Assembly (NCBI GenBank): GCA_009731375.1
Contig: BJOX01000132.1
Span: forward strand, 314,818 to 378,817
Length of the DNA stretch: 64,000 bases
Reading direction: 5' to 3'
Source: Paulinella micropora
Lineage: Eukaryota; Cercozoa; Imbricatea; Euglyphida
This document shows positions 8,876 to 18,681 of the stretch, one piece after another. The notes under the pieces are model-generated. The model saw only the letters and a list, made by a program, of their open reading frames with translations, searched no databases and was not told where the DNA came from. Made by a program: the position numbers and the translations under genes. Numbering within the stretch: position 1 is the stretch's first letter; each line of letters starts with the position of its first letter.

Positions 8876-9721
8876 TTAATCGCAGATTTCAAAGAGCGCC
8901 CGCATGAGACAATAATCGCTTAGAAACGCCAGGAAGGACAGTAGTGTAAATCCCATGTCATATTCAGACTTGTGATAGTTGTCGGTATAATTGGTGCAAA
9001 ACGATGACAGGTTCAAGCACATTGCAATGTTCCTCATGCTGATAAAAAGATTAAGAACACAGAACAACACAATCGAAAAAAAAGCCGTTGCCTGTATACC
9101 GCAGGCGGTATATAAAAAGAAGACGTCTGACAATTGCTCCAATTTAGAAAACTGTACACAAGAATAAGTAAATGCAATGGCTGGTGCAATCGCTGGACTG
9201 AATAGAAGCGATAACATCCAAGGAACAGTCTCATTTGTGACGAAGAGTACAAGGATCCAGGGTATTGCGTTCAGTACAGCGCTTGCTATAGAAAAACCCA
9301 GCAACGCATCGCTGTCCTCCTCGAGCTTTTCTTGTTTCACCAGAAAGAGTGTCAGAGTGGCGGACACATAAAAGCCGAGCAGACGAAAGACTTCAGTCAA
9401 CCTGAACTGTTGTGAATTGTCAGAGGTCTTTTCCCCGCTGGAGTCAGAAGAAGCAGTGGCATTTTTTCCGGCGCGCTTAGGGCAGGACAAGAGGTAGCTG
9501 AAATTAGGAAGGGTGCAGATCAGCTGGATGACAGCTACCGACAGCGCCAGACGCAGCGAGGTGAGGCTTTCTGGACAAGACTGCTCGAACAGCAGTGCCA
9601 CATTAATTACAAAATAAATATAGAACAGCGCCATAAGGCTGGCGAAAATGACACCGGGGCGCAATTGATCGCACATCATCTGTAATAAGGGGGTGCTTTG
9701 CGCTGCGGGATTTTCAAACAT
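8876..9721 (-). CDS. Seven-helix membrane protein, unrecognised family
   Basis: An intact 281-residue protein with about seven hydrophobic segments: residues 22-48, 58-80, 108-128, 140-160, 167-192, 198-228 and 255-275. A hydrophilic Ser-rich loop lies between the second and third (about residues 84-105). There is an N-glycosylation-type site (NYT) in a late loop. No GPCR hallmark motif (DRY, NPxxY) or transporter motif is visible, so the topology is the main evidence. It shares its strand and general architecture with the frameshifted membrane gene at 5953-6820, but I see no clear sequence similarity between them. A TATA-like box lies about 45 nt upstream. Confidence 0.6.
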   Translation of the reverse strand: MFENPAAQSTPLLQMMCDQLRPGVIFASLMALFYIYFVINVALLFEQSCPESLTSLRLALSVAVIQLICTLPNFSYLLSCPKRAGKNATASSDSSGEKTSDNSQQFRLTEVFRLLGFYVSATLTLFLVKQEKLEEDSDALLGFSIASAVLNAIPWILVLFVTNETVPWMLSLLFSPAIAPAIAFTYSCVQFSKLEQLSDVFFLYTACGIQATAFFSIVLFCVLNLFISMRNIAMCLNLSSFCTNYTDNYHKSEYDMGFTLLSFLAFLSDYCLMRALFEICD

Positions 9722-10007
9722 GATCTGCCAGCAGTCACGGACAGTAAGTCTTGTAGAGATTTAAAGCATATATATTATTAGGTGCGTCCAAGATGGATTT
9801 GGTTTTTTTGGATGCAGCGGGCGGGGGGGNNNNNNNNNNNNNNNNNNNNNNNNNNGGGGGGAGTGATTGCACACGGGAGCGGGAAGAGAGAAAAGAAAGG
9901 GGAGAAGGGAGGGAGGGGAAGAGGTTTTTTGTTTTACAAGATGATGCTGCCAATAGAAGCGTAAGGCTTTTGGTGTATGTGTGTGCTTTTTTGTCGTCAG
10001 ATTTGGG
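9722..10007. other. Intergenic gap region between divergent genes
   Basis: Apart from the TATA-like box it contains G-rich low-complexity sequence and a 26-N gap near 9830-9855. No further gene is supported. Confidence 0.6.
9764..9780 (-). promoter_or_regulatory. TATA-like promoter of the seven-helix gene
   Basis: Read on the reverse strand this is TAATAATATATATGC, placed about 45 nt upstream of the ATG at 9721. Comparable TATTAAA or TATATA boxes occur before several other genes here (for example 18658-18665 and 50845-50853 on the reverse strand). This argues for single-gene transcription units of a eukaryotic or viral kind. Confidence 0.5.
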
Positions 10008-11174
10008 ATGCAGCAAGAGCTGGAATTGCAAGTAAACACAAACCGGGCCATAGCAGAGGCATGCGTACAGGCTCTTGCTCAGCTGGGCCCAGTGCCTGGC
10101 TCACGGGCACGCCTAGCGGCGTGGGAAAATTTGGCACGAGATTCAGTTCCCCGCAGCGCCCTGCCTACCAGCGCCGAGCTGAGGCTTTTCTGGGAAAAGT
10201 TTCTGTTGGTAAACTGGCAGGGACTTGCTGGGCTGCGCGCAGCAATACAGGGCTTAACCGAAGGAACAGCCAGTTGTTACTTGGGGGAGCTGGCGGCTGA
10301 GTTGGCCAGGCTAAGTGAACAGGATATGAGCCGCGGGGCTGCTCGGCGCTGGACGGGCGGCTGGCTCACTGCTGCGCCCCAATCCTCCAGGGAGGTTTTG
10401 TTGGTTCTCGATCATCGGGAAGCGGGGCTGCGACGTTGTCTGCAGGGGCTGCCCTTTGTTGCGTGCGAGGAACTACCCTTGGGCGACATTGCCTTTCGCC
10501 TGCAGGGGAGTACCAGACGCCTGTTTGAACGCAAACGAGCGGACGATTGTTTACAGGGCATTTACTCGGGTCGTTTCCAGGCACAACGTGAGGCGCTGGC
10601 GGATTGGGTGCGCCAAGAACCTGTGCAGCGCAGCGGTTGCGTAGGCTACATTTTTGAAAGCCCTGGCTGGCTGCTGCAAGCCGAAACAAACGCACAAAGC
10701 CCTTTGCTGCTGGGCTTGAAGCGGGCGCAGGTGGTGTGCAATGGCGGCTCCGAGCCAGACGCGGCGGCATTGGCGCTGTTACGCTCTACCGAGTGCAGTA
10801 CGCAAATTAGGTATGGTTTTCAGTCCTTCAATACCGCCCACATTTTGCACACTGCAGTGCTGATCTTGAACTTGTTTCGTGCTTGGGAAGCCACAACAGA
10901 CACTGCTACGGGAGAGCAACGGGCTACGACAGGCGATCGCGAGAAACTGCAAGCCGCGGTAGTACACGAGCGTGCGCGCCAGGGGCGCCGCACCTATCGC
11001 GCGGGGTCTGACCTGTCGCTCGGCCAGGCCGAACGGCTCGGCTGTTACGCCGCAATCCGAGGAGTCAGTCCCGCGGTGGCTAGAGCGCTGTGTGCGCGCT
11101 ACCCGACGGTAGCCACATTAGTCAAGAGATGCCTGGACTTGGGGGGTGTGAGTTGCAGGCAGGACCGGATATAA
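10008..11174 (+). CDS. ERCC4/MUS81-type structure-specific endonuclease
   Basis: A 388-residue protein from the ATG at 10008. The nuclease core is clear: LGD at residues 158-160, then FERKRADD with the ERK triad at residues 174-176, and a following GRFQAQREAL helix, matching the GDX(n)ERKX3D signature of XPF/MUS81 nucleases. The C-terminal part (about residues 340-375) contains a helix-hairpin-helix segment (IRGVSPAVARAL). Such enzymes cut branched DNA in repair and recombination; related single-gene versions occur in large DNA viruses. The stop codon (TAA at 11172-11174) lies inside the terminal repeat of the adjacent foldback element, so a few original C-terminal residues may have been lost. 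GC-rich codon use matches its neighbours. Confidence 0.85.
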   Translation: MQQELELQVNTNRAIAEACVQALAQLGPVPGSRARLAAWENLARDSVPRSALPTSAELRLFWEKFLLVNWQGLAGLRAAIQGLTEGTASCYLGELAAELARLSEQDMSRGAARRWTGGWLTAAPQSSREVLLVLDHREAGLRRCLQGLPFVACEELPLGDIAFRLQGSTRRLFERKRADDCLQGIYSGRFQAQREALADWVRQEPVQRSGCVGYIFESPGWLLQAETNAQSPLLLGLKRAQVVCNGGSEPDAAALALLRSTECSTQIRYGFQSFNTAHILHTAVLILNLFRAWEATTDTATGEQRATTGDREKLQAAVVHERARQGRRTYRAGSDLSLGQAERLGCYAAIRGVSPAVARALCARYPTVATLVKRCLDLGGVSCRQDRI

Positions 11175-12065
11175 TGCAAGCTAACATGCAAGCTAAGTCT
11201 AAAGGTTTTAAAAATTGATGGGAGTAGCATGGCAATGAAAGATTTTAATGTATTTTAACTATTTTAAACAAAAAAAGTTTTAAAAATTTGAATTTCTAGC
11301 CGTTACAACTGTTTTTCGACCGTTAGCTATATTTTGGCTAGATTGTGGTTTGGGCTTGTCTGAGCTTGGTTTTTCTTTGTTTTTATGTTGTTTTACATCA
11401 AAATCAACGTAATTATATTTACTTTATTAAATTCTAATGATATTACTTCAAATTCAAATTCAAATTCAAATGTGACTAGAAATTTTCAAGTTGGTTACTG
11501 GTGGCAGCCACTCACTTATAGTCGTTATACATACTCACATACTACTTGAACTATGCATGAAATTATTATATATTAATACTAGCTTGTTCAGCATATTTAC
11601 AATGTTTTTGAAGCATAAAACCGGTACAGAAGCTGACACTTCAACTTGGTTGAGAGACACTGTTTTACACTAGTCACTCAGATACTAACTTGAGACTACT
11701 TGCCACTCACTTGTAATCGTTAGTGATACATATTTAATACTCACTGCCTACTTGAAGTATGCATGAAATTATATTAATACGAGTTTGTTTAGCATATTTA
11801 TTAATATAATGTTTTTGAAGCATAAAACCCGCGGTGCGGAAGCTTAGAAATGACGTTTATGCGCCTAGTCATAAAAGTTACTACTTAGTCACAAGTATTA
11901 GTGTCAGTGACTGAAATACATACAACTTACATCTGAATGTTTGGAAAATTCATGAATATTAATGAAAATTCAAAATCGTATTAATACAAATTTTTTACAA
12001 TTAATTAGACTTAAAATGTTTTAATATTAATCATACTTGTAGCATGAACGAAATATAGCTACATC

Positions 12066-12201
12066 TTCATGCCTCCTCCTCCTCTTACTCCTCCTCCTAC
12101 TACTACTACTACTACTCCTGCTGCTGCTGCTGCTACTACTACTACTACCAACATCACCACCACCAACCACCACCACCCCTATTACTGGTACTACTGTCTT
12201 G

Positions 12202-12232
<31 letters not shown>

Positions 12233-12255
12233 CACTACTACTGCTAGTAGTAGTG

Positions 12256-12316
<61 letters not shown>

Positions 12317-12352
12317 CAGTAGTAGTAGCTATAGCAGTAGTTAGTACTACTT

Positions 12353-12405
<53 letters not shown>

Positions 12406-12445
12406 GCTGCTGCTACTACTACTACTACTACTACTACTGCTGCTG

Positions 12446-12494
<49 letters not shown>

Positions 12495-12500
12495 CACTAC
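12066..12500. repeat. Triplet microsatellite (TAC/TAG)n, left arm
   Basis: Long imperfect runs of ACT/AGT triplets with two changes of strand sense (CTA to TAG near 12240 and back near 12345). Open frames in it are poly-Val, poly-Thr or poly-Ser artefacts. Confidence 0.95.
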
Positions 12501-12569
12501 AAGCACCACTACCAACCAGCAGCACCACCGCCACCACCACCACGACTACCCAGAGCTGCCCTTGCCTAA

Positions 12570-13425
12570 AGAAATCAGTGCAAACAGAAGCAAGAAGTGG
12601 CAAGAATTGAAACAAAACAGTACAATTTACCTTTTGCTTGAACCTCTTTTTGTCGGCACGGCGTTCCTCCACAGTATGGAGTTGCCTTTTCGACATGCCA
12701 GTCTAAGAGGAAGGAAGCAAGGGGGAAAAAAATAAATAAAGCCAGTGAACTGCTGCCGTTGGGCAAACACGAAAGCAATAAAAAACAAGAGAATATGTTC
12801 AAGAAAAACAAAGCACAAGGACAAACAGCTACAAACTTCGTGTGGGAGACATTATGTCCCCAAACGCAAAAAAGGGTTGGTGCAAAAAATATGGTCCGGA
12901 CGCCAAACTTCAACGAAAATTTAGTACGCAATTTACGGTCAAGTGAAATTCGGCATTAGTCCTTGCAACCGAAACGCAACCGTTTTTGGGCGCAACCCAA
13001 AAACGGTTGCGTTTCGGTTGCAAGGACTAATGCCGAATTTCACTTGACCGTAAATTGCGTACTAAATTTTCGTTGAAGTTTGGCGTCCGGACCATATTTT
13101 TTGCACCAACCCTTTTTTGTGACCCATCCGTTTGGGGACATAATGTCTCCCACATGAAGTTTGTAGCTGTTTGTCCTTTTGTTTTGTTTTTCTTGAACAT
13201 ATTCTCTTGTTTTTTATTGCTTTCGTGTTTGCCCAACGGCAGCAGTTCACTGGCTTTATTTATTTTTTTCCCCCTTGCTTCCTTCCTCTTAGACTGGCAT
13301 GTCGAAAAGGCAACTCCATACTGTGGAGGAACGCCGTGCCGACAAAAAGAGGTTCAAGCAAAAGGTAAATTGTACTGTTTTGTTTCAATTCTTGCCACTT
13401 TTTGCTTCTGTTTGCACTGATTTCT
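12570..13425. repeat. Near-perfect core palindrome with a 5-nt spacer
   Basis: The arms meet at 12990/12996 around the spacer CGCAA, flanked by GTTTTTGGG and CCCAAAAAC. The two arms remain nearly identical for about 400 bp outward, apart from small indels (for example 9 nt near 13128 and 19 nt near 13430). Extruded as a cruciform or transcribed as RNA it would be a very long hairpin. Confidence 0.85.
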
Positions 13426-13475
13426 TTTGAATTTGTGTTTCTTCTTTAGGCAAGGGCAGCTCTGGGTAGTAGTAG
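13292..13475 (+). other. Candidate exon-intron-exon inside the palindrome
   Basis: A pyrimidine tract ending CCTCTTAG is followed by ATGTCGAAAAGGCAAC, a 22-codon highly basic frame (MSKRQLHTVEERRADKKRFK...). It ends at AAG|GTAAAT (donor at 13365), and TTCTTCTTTAG|GCAAGG follows (acceptor at 13449). The 85-nt putative intron is close in size to the one seen at 31733-31821. The second exon runs only about 25 codons into triplet repeat before a stop. A mirrored copy lies in the left arm. It may be a remnant of a captured or element-encoded gene. Confidence 0.35.
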
Positions 13476-13530
13476 TGGTGGTGGTGGTGCTGCTGCTGCT
13501 GGTTGGCGGTGGTGGTGGTGTTTGTAGTAT

Positions 13531-13587
<57 letters not shown>

Positions 13588-13697
13588 TATGTATGCATGT
13601 ATGTATACATACATACATACATACATACATATGTACACACATACACACATACATACATACATACATACATATATACATACGTACATACATACGTACA

Positions 13698-13728
<31 letters not shown>

Positions 13729-13754
13729 GTACATTATATACACACATACATACA

Positions 13755-13785
<31 letters not shown>

Positions 13786-13791
13786 GCATGC

Positions 13792-13822
<31 letters not shown>

Positions 13823-14323
13823 TGTATGTATGTATGCATGTATGCATGCATGTATGTATGTATGTATGTATGTATGCATGCATGCATGAATGTATGTATG
13901 TATGTATGTACGCACACATGCATGTATGCACGCATGTATGTATGTATGTATGTATGTATGTGTGTACGTACGTACGTATGTATGTACGTATGTATGTATG
14001 TACGTATGTGTGTATGTATGTATGCATGCATGCATGTATGTATGTATGCATGTATGTATGCATGTATGCATGCATATATGTATGAATGCATGCATGTATT
14101 TATGTATGTATGTATGTATGTATGCATTCCTAGTACTAGTAGTCGTCGTAGTAGTCGTAGTAGTCGTAGTAGTAGTAGTAGTAGTAGTACTACTACTACT
14201 ACTAGTNNNNNNNNNNTAGTACTAGTAGTAGTAGTAGTACTAGTAGTAGTAGTAGTACTAGTAGTAGTAGTAGCAGTAGTAGTAGCAGTATTAGTAGCAG
14301 TAGTAGAGAAGTAGTAGTAGAAC

Positions 14324-14377
<54 letters not shown>

Positions 14378-14496
14378 GAATAGTACTAGTAGTAGTAGTA
14401 GTAGCAGTAGCAAGACAGTAGTACCAGTAATAGGGGTGGTGGTGGTTGGTGGTGGTGATGTTTGTGGTAGTAGTAGCAGTAGTAGTAGTAGTAGTT

Positions 14497-14540
<44 letters not shown>

Positions 14541-14620
14541 CTGAGTAGTAGTAGTAGTAATAGTAGTAATAGTAGTAGTAGTAGTAGGAGGAGGAGTAAG
14601 AGGAGGAGGAGGAACAGGAG
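13455..14620. repeat. Microsatellite block (TAG)n and (TACA/TATG)n, right arm
   Basis: AGT triplets at 13525-13590, TACA tetranucleotides at 13595-13785, TATG tetranucleotides at 13790-14125, then AGT triplets again. The CATA-to-TATG switch near 13785 is itself an inversion, so this insert is a palindrome within the palindrome. A 10-N gap lies at 14207-14216. Confidence 0.95.
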
Positions 14621-16188
14621 GAGGCATGAAGATGTAGCTACATCATCTTTCGTTCATGCTACAAGTATGATTAATATTAAAACATTTTAAGTCTAATTAA
14701 TTGTCAAAAATTTGTATTAATACGATTTTGAATTTTCATTAATATTCATGAATTTTCCAAACATTCAGATGTAAGTTGTATGTATTTCAGTCACTGACAC
14801 TAATACTTATGACTAAGTAGTAACTTTTATGACTAGGCGCATAAACGTCATTTCTAAGCTTCCGCACCGCGGGTTTTATGCTTCAAAAACATTATATTAA
14901 TAAATATGCTAAACAAACTCGTATTAATATAATTTCATGCATACTTCAAGTAGGCAGTGAGTATTAAATATGTATCACTAACGANNNNNNNNNNATGTAT
15001 CACCAACGATTACAAGTGAGTGGCAAGTAGTCTCAAGTTAGTATCTGCCAGTGACGGAGTGACTAGTGTAAAACAGTGTCTCTCAACCAAGTTGAAGTGT
15101 CAGCTTCTGTACCGGTTTTATGCTTCAAAAACATTGTAAATATGCTGAACAAGCTAGTATTAATATATAATAATTTCATGCATAGTTCAAGTAGTATGTG
15201 AGTATGTATAACGACTATAAGTGAATGGCTGCCACCAGTAACCAACTTGAAAATTTCTAGTCACATTTGAATTTGAATTTGAATTTGAAGTAATATCATT
15301 AGAATTTAATAAATTAAATATAATTACGTTGATTTTGATGTAAAACAACATAAAAACAAAGAAAAACCAAGCTCAGACAAGCCCAAACCACAATCTAGCC
15401 AAAATATAGCTAACGGTCGAAAAACAGTTGTAACGGCTAGAAATTCAAATTTTTCATTTTTTGTTTAAAATAGTTAAAATACATTAAAATCTTTCATTAC
15501 CATGCTACTCTCATCAATTTTCAAAGTCTTTATAACGATTACAAGTGAGTGGCTGCCACCAGTAACCAACTTGAAAATTTCTAGTCACATTTGAATTTGA
15601 ATTTGAATTAATATCATTAGAATTTAATAAACTAAATATAATTACGTTGATTTTGATGTAAAACAACATAAAAACAAAGAAAAACCAAGCTCAGACAAGC
15701 CCAAACCACAATCTAGCCAAAATATAGCTAACGGTCGAAAAACAGTTGTAACGGCTAGAAATTCAAATTTTTTAAACTTTTTTTGTTTAAAATAGTTAAA
15801 ATACATTAAAATCTTTCATTGCCATGCTACTCCCATCAATTTTTAAAACCTTGAGACTTAGCTTGCATGTTAGCTTGCATTATATCCGGTCAGGTGTTGG
15901 CAGCGCTGCAGGTCCGCGCGCGCCCCGCCGCGCCGCCACGGCGCTTGGGACCCAAACTTGCGACGCGCATTTTGTGTCGCTTGGGTGCTTACGAGTGCAA
16001 TCGGGACAAAAGCAAACCTTGTAGCTGCTAGCACGCGCGGGACGCCGAGCGAGCGAGAGAGAGAGAGAGAGAAAAAAAAAAGAGGGAGGGGGAGGGGGGG
16101 GGGGGAACAGCACGGGGCTGACCCAGGAGAGAAAAAGCCGCAAAGTTGTCTATTAAAGCAAGGGAAAAGCAGAGAAAAACAAAGAAAA

Positions 16189-17937
16189 ATGTCCAACGCA
16201 CGTTTTTATTGGTATTGTGAAGAAAGCAATTGGCCCCCAGGGGTCCTGGCGGTACCATGCGATGCTTCTAGCCCTGGCCCGCCGGACGGCGCAAGCATCA
16301 TCACAATTGCACCGACGCACGCCACGACCGCGGCTGAAATCGAAGAAAGGTTGTGCAGCGCACAGCCTTTTTACAGTTGGAAATGGCAGGCTGCGCTGGA
16401 CGAAGCCGCGTCAGTCCGGACGCCCGTAAAGGTGGTCCCTGGTCCCTATATGCAATACCCCGTCGAGCAACTAAAGGGCCTGCTATGGCCGACGACGGCC
16501 GAGAGACCACGCAAACGGAATCAGCGGAGCATCCTAGACAGCCCGAACAACAGCCCGAGCAACAGCCCAAGCAGCCACGCTAGCGTAAGCCCAGCGATTC
16601 CCTTTGACTATATTCCCCTCGGGGCTTCGTTGTCGCTTGACGACGGCGATGATGCTGATGATGGCGTTAACAGCGAGACCGAAAGTGTGACCGGTACCGA
16701 GTCTCAGCTGACACTCCTTTCGTCTTTGTCAGGGAAGAGGAAACGACCAGACCCCTGCAGCCCCCCGGCTGCATCCACCGGGGGAAGCAGGCAGGGAACT
16801 ACTAAAGAAGAGGAAGCAGAAGAGCGGCTCGTACACACAGAGCTAGACCAGCTGCAAAAAAGCAATGATCCTCTGTTTGAGAAAGACAGAAGTTTGGTCG
16901 TTTACCACGACAGAAAAAGTCCCGGGAGCTGCGCCCTGTACAGCTCCCTAAGCCGTCTAACTCCCGGAAGGTGTCGCGAATTCAGAGGCGCACTAGGGGA
17001 GTGCGAGGGCGGACAGCCAGGCGCTGTGACCTACGTGATATACGCCGGCGGCAAGCATGAGCTCTTTCACATCGTAAACGGCGTTCTGCCTGCCAAAGAC
17101 GGAAAGCGGGAACAAAATATAGGTGGTTTGGCGCTGGTGGGACTGCCCGTCGACATGATCCGCTACCTCCGCATAGCTATGCATGGTAAGGGTAACTCAC
17201 ACTTTTACGAGCGCACATTCACGTGGTACAGCAAGGCTAAACGAGGGCTCGCCGACCACATCCACGTGTTCAAACAAGCGGTCGACGGCTATGACCCCCT
17301 GCACGGACGGGGGCAGGGTGTGCGACGAAGGCCCGCGCCGACCGCCGTTGCTAACCTACCAGCACCGCCGCAAAAGCCTGCTAAGAAGCAACAAAAACCT
17401 AAGAAAAGAAAAGAGCCAGCGCAGAACCATGCCCTGCAGCGTGTGCAAAGGGGTTTAGAACTACTGGTCGCGGACCCCTCCAACCGCCTGTTTGAAAAGT
17501 CAAGAAATCTAATTATTTAGTCCGGCGAGGCCCAGAGCCCTGCCAGTGATTTTGTGTCTAGTCGTCTTAGACAATTAATGCCGGGTGGTCAATGCCGAGA
17601 GCTTAAAGAGCTGGCCGGGGGGGTATTGCGCAGGCCTGAACTTGGTTTGCGCAATACCTACATACTGCACGTAACAACGGCAAATGACCTTGCAAAGACT
17701 CTTGATGTAATACTACCGCCAGGCAATACAAAGCAGGAGAGCAGCCTGTGCGGCTTGGTGTTGGTTGGTCTGTCCAAACGTTTAATTCAACACCTCTCGG
17801 TCGAGCTTCCTGCAAGCAGAAACAGGGCATATTACGAGCACACACTCGCGTGGTATACCGATTCCCAAAACGGGTTCTGTGGCCAGACCCATGTCCTTAA
17901 ACAAGCGATTAAACGCTTTCTAGCGACCGAAAGCTAG
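16189..17937 (+). pseudogene. Two-domain protein of unknown family, split by an in-frame TAG
   Basis: From the ATG at 16189 a 443-residue frame has a Trp-rich N-terminal part, an acidic and Ser/Pro-rich linker (residues about 115-215), a basic patch (KRKRPD) resembling a nuclear signal, and a domain from about residue 220 to 365 (LFEKDRSLVV ... GRCREFRG ... FTWYSKA). After a Lys/Pro-rich linker a second, shorter copy of that domain begins (LFEKSRNLII). It meets TAG at 17518-17520 and continues in the same frame to a TGA/TAG-type end at 17937 (GQCRELKE ... LAWYTDS). The homology of the two copies across the stop shows this was one protein. Function is unknown; nuclear location is inferred. A TATTAAA box lies about 38 nt before the start. 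The stop may be a nonsense mutation or a readthrough site. Confidence 0.6.
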
Positions 17938-18022
17938 GTTTTCACACTGATCTTCCCATTTTGTTTTAATCATATTAACTAAAAAAATTTACTTGGTGTT
18001 TTTTCTTTTCTTTTATTCGACG

Positions 18023-18391
18023 TCAGGCGTCTTCGGCTGTAGGGTCGCGGCCTTTTCTTTCTGGGACAGCTGCGCGGCTTCTACTTTTTGGACGGGTTCT
18101 GGGGGGGGGCTGCGCGGCTTCGGCTTCCACCACCGGCGTATTGTCGCGGTTGTCGGCACTGGAGGGGGAGGGGGCTGGCTCCCCCGTGACCTGTGCCTCC
18201 TTGTTCTCGTGACTCGTCTGCTCCTTCTTCTTTGTAGGGGTCCCTCCCGCGATCTGTGCCTCCGTCGTGGGGGTTTCAGTCTTTGTGACGGGTTCCTCTG
18301 CTTGTTCCGTGGCTGGCGCCGTTTTGATTTTCTTTGCAGCAGGTGCCTCTGCTAGGTCGTCGTCATGAGGAGGGCGCTCGTGCTGGGGCAT
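18023..18391 (-). CDS. Small disordered, charged protein with a nuclear-signal-like motif
   Basis: A 122-residue reverse-strand frame from the ATG at 18389-18391, made almost entirely of Glu, Lys, Thr, Pro and Ala, with AAKKIKTA near residue 20 and a basic Pro/Arg segment near the end. It is predicted to be unstructured. Composition resembles small nuclear or chromatin-associated proteins, which is only suggestive. It ends convergently with the gene at 16189-17937. Confidence 0.4.
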   Translation of the reverse strand: MPQHERPPHDDDLAEAPAAKKIKTAPATEQAEEPVTKTETPTTEAQIAGGTPTKKKEQTSHENKEAQVTGEPAPSPSSADNRDNTPVVEAEAAQPPPRTRPKSRSRAAVPERKGRDPTAEDA

Positions 18392-18681
18392 TGTTTGGTA
18401 GCTGCGTATTAACAAGTCAAGTCGAGTGGGCGAGGATAAAAGTACACTAAAAAAACACGCACTGTTCCTTTTTTCTTTTTGTTGGCATAGAGTGTGGGGG
18501 GGGGGATGCTCCCCTCCCCCCCCCCCGGACATTGTCCGGGGGAAGGGAAAAGAGACGCTGGCGTAAGAGGGAGGAGAGGAGAGAAAGGGGGGGGAGCGCT
18601 CCCCCCCCCCCTTTTCTTTGTCATATCTTATGTCTTGGACCCAAGACATGTAAACACGTATTTAAACAAAACACAGCTCGC

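Larger units (their letters stand above)
11163..15891. mobile_element. 4.7-kb foldback (inverted-repeat) element
   Basis: The outermost 15 bp (GACCGGATATAATGC) occur at 11163-11177 and, inverted, at 15877-15891, and the arms stay alignable inwards for over a kilobase. Order in each arm from outside: AT-rich unique DNA with a degenerate internal duplication of about 165 bp (11530-11680 versus 11690-11830 on the left), a triplet microsatellite, then an 850-bp core palindrome. The right arm has two additions: a second copy of about 320 bp at its outer end (15220-15530 versus 15540-15860) and a large TACA/TATG repeat block. N gaps lie at 14207-14216 and near 14986. No transposase is recognised and no target-site duplication is evident. 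It may be a foldback transposon, an inverted duplication or a misjoin. Confidence 0.75.

Noticed and set aside
12575-13420. Pair of 118-121 residue hydrophobic proteins in the palindrome arms
   Set aside because: The frame crosses the pyrimidine tract and putative intron and has no domain; the short spliced basic frame is the better candidate.
12027-14627. Long open frames of poly-Val, poly-Thr, poly-Ser or YIHT/MYVC repeats
   Set aside because: They are translations of (TAG)n, (TAC)n and (TACA)n microsatellites, open in several frames on both strands.
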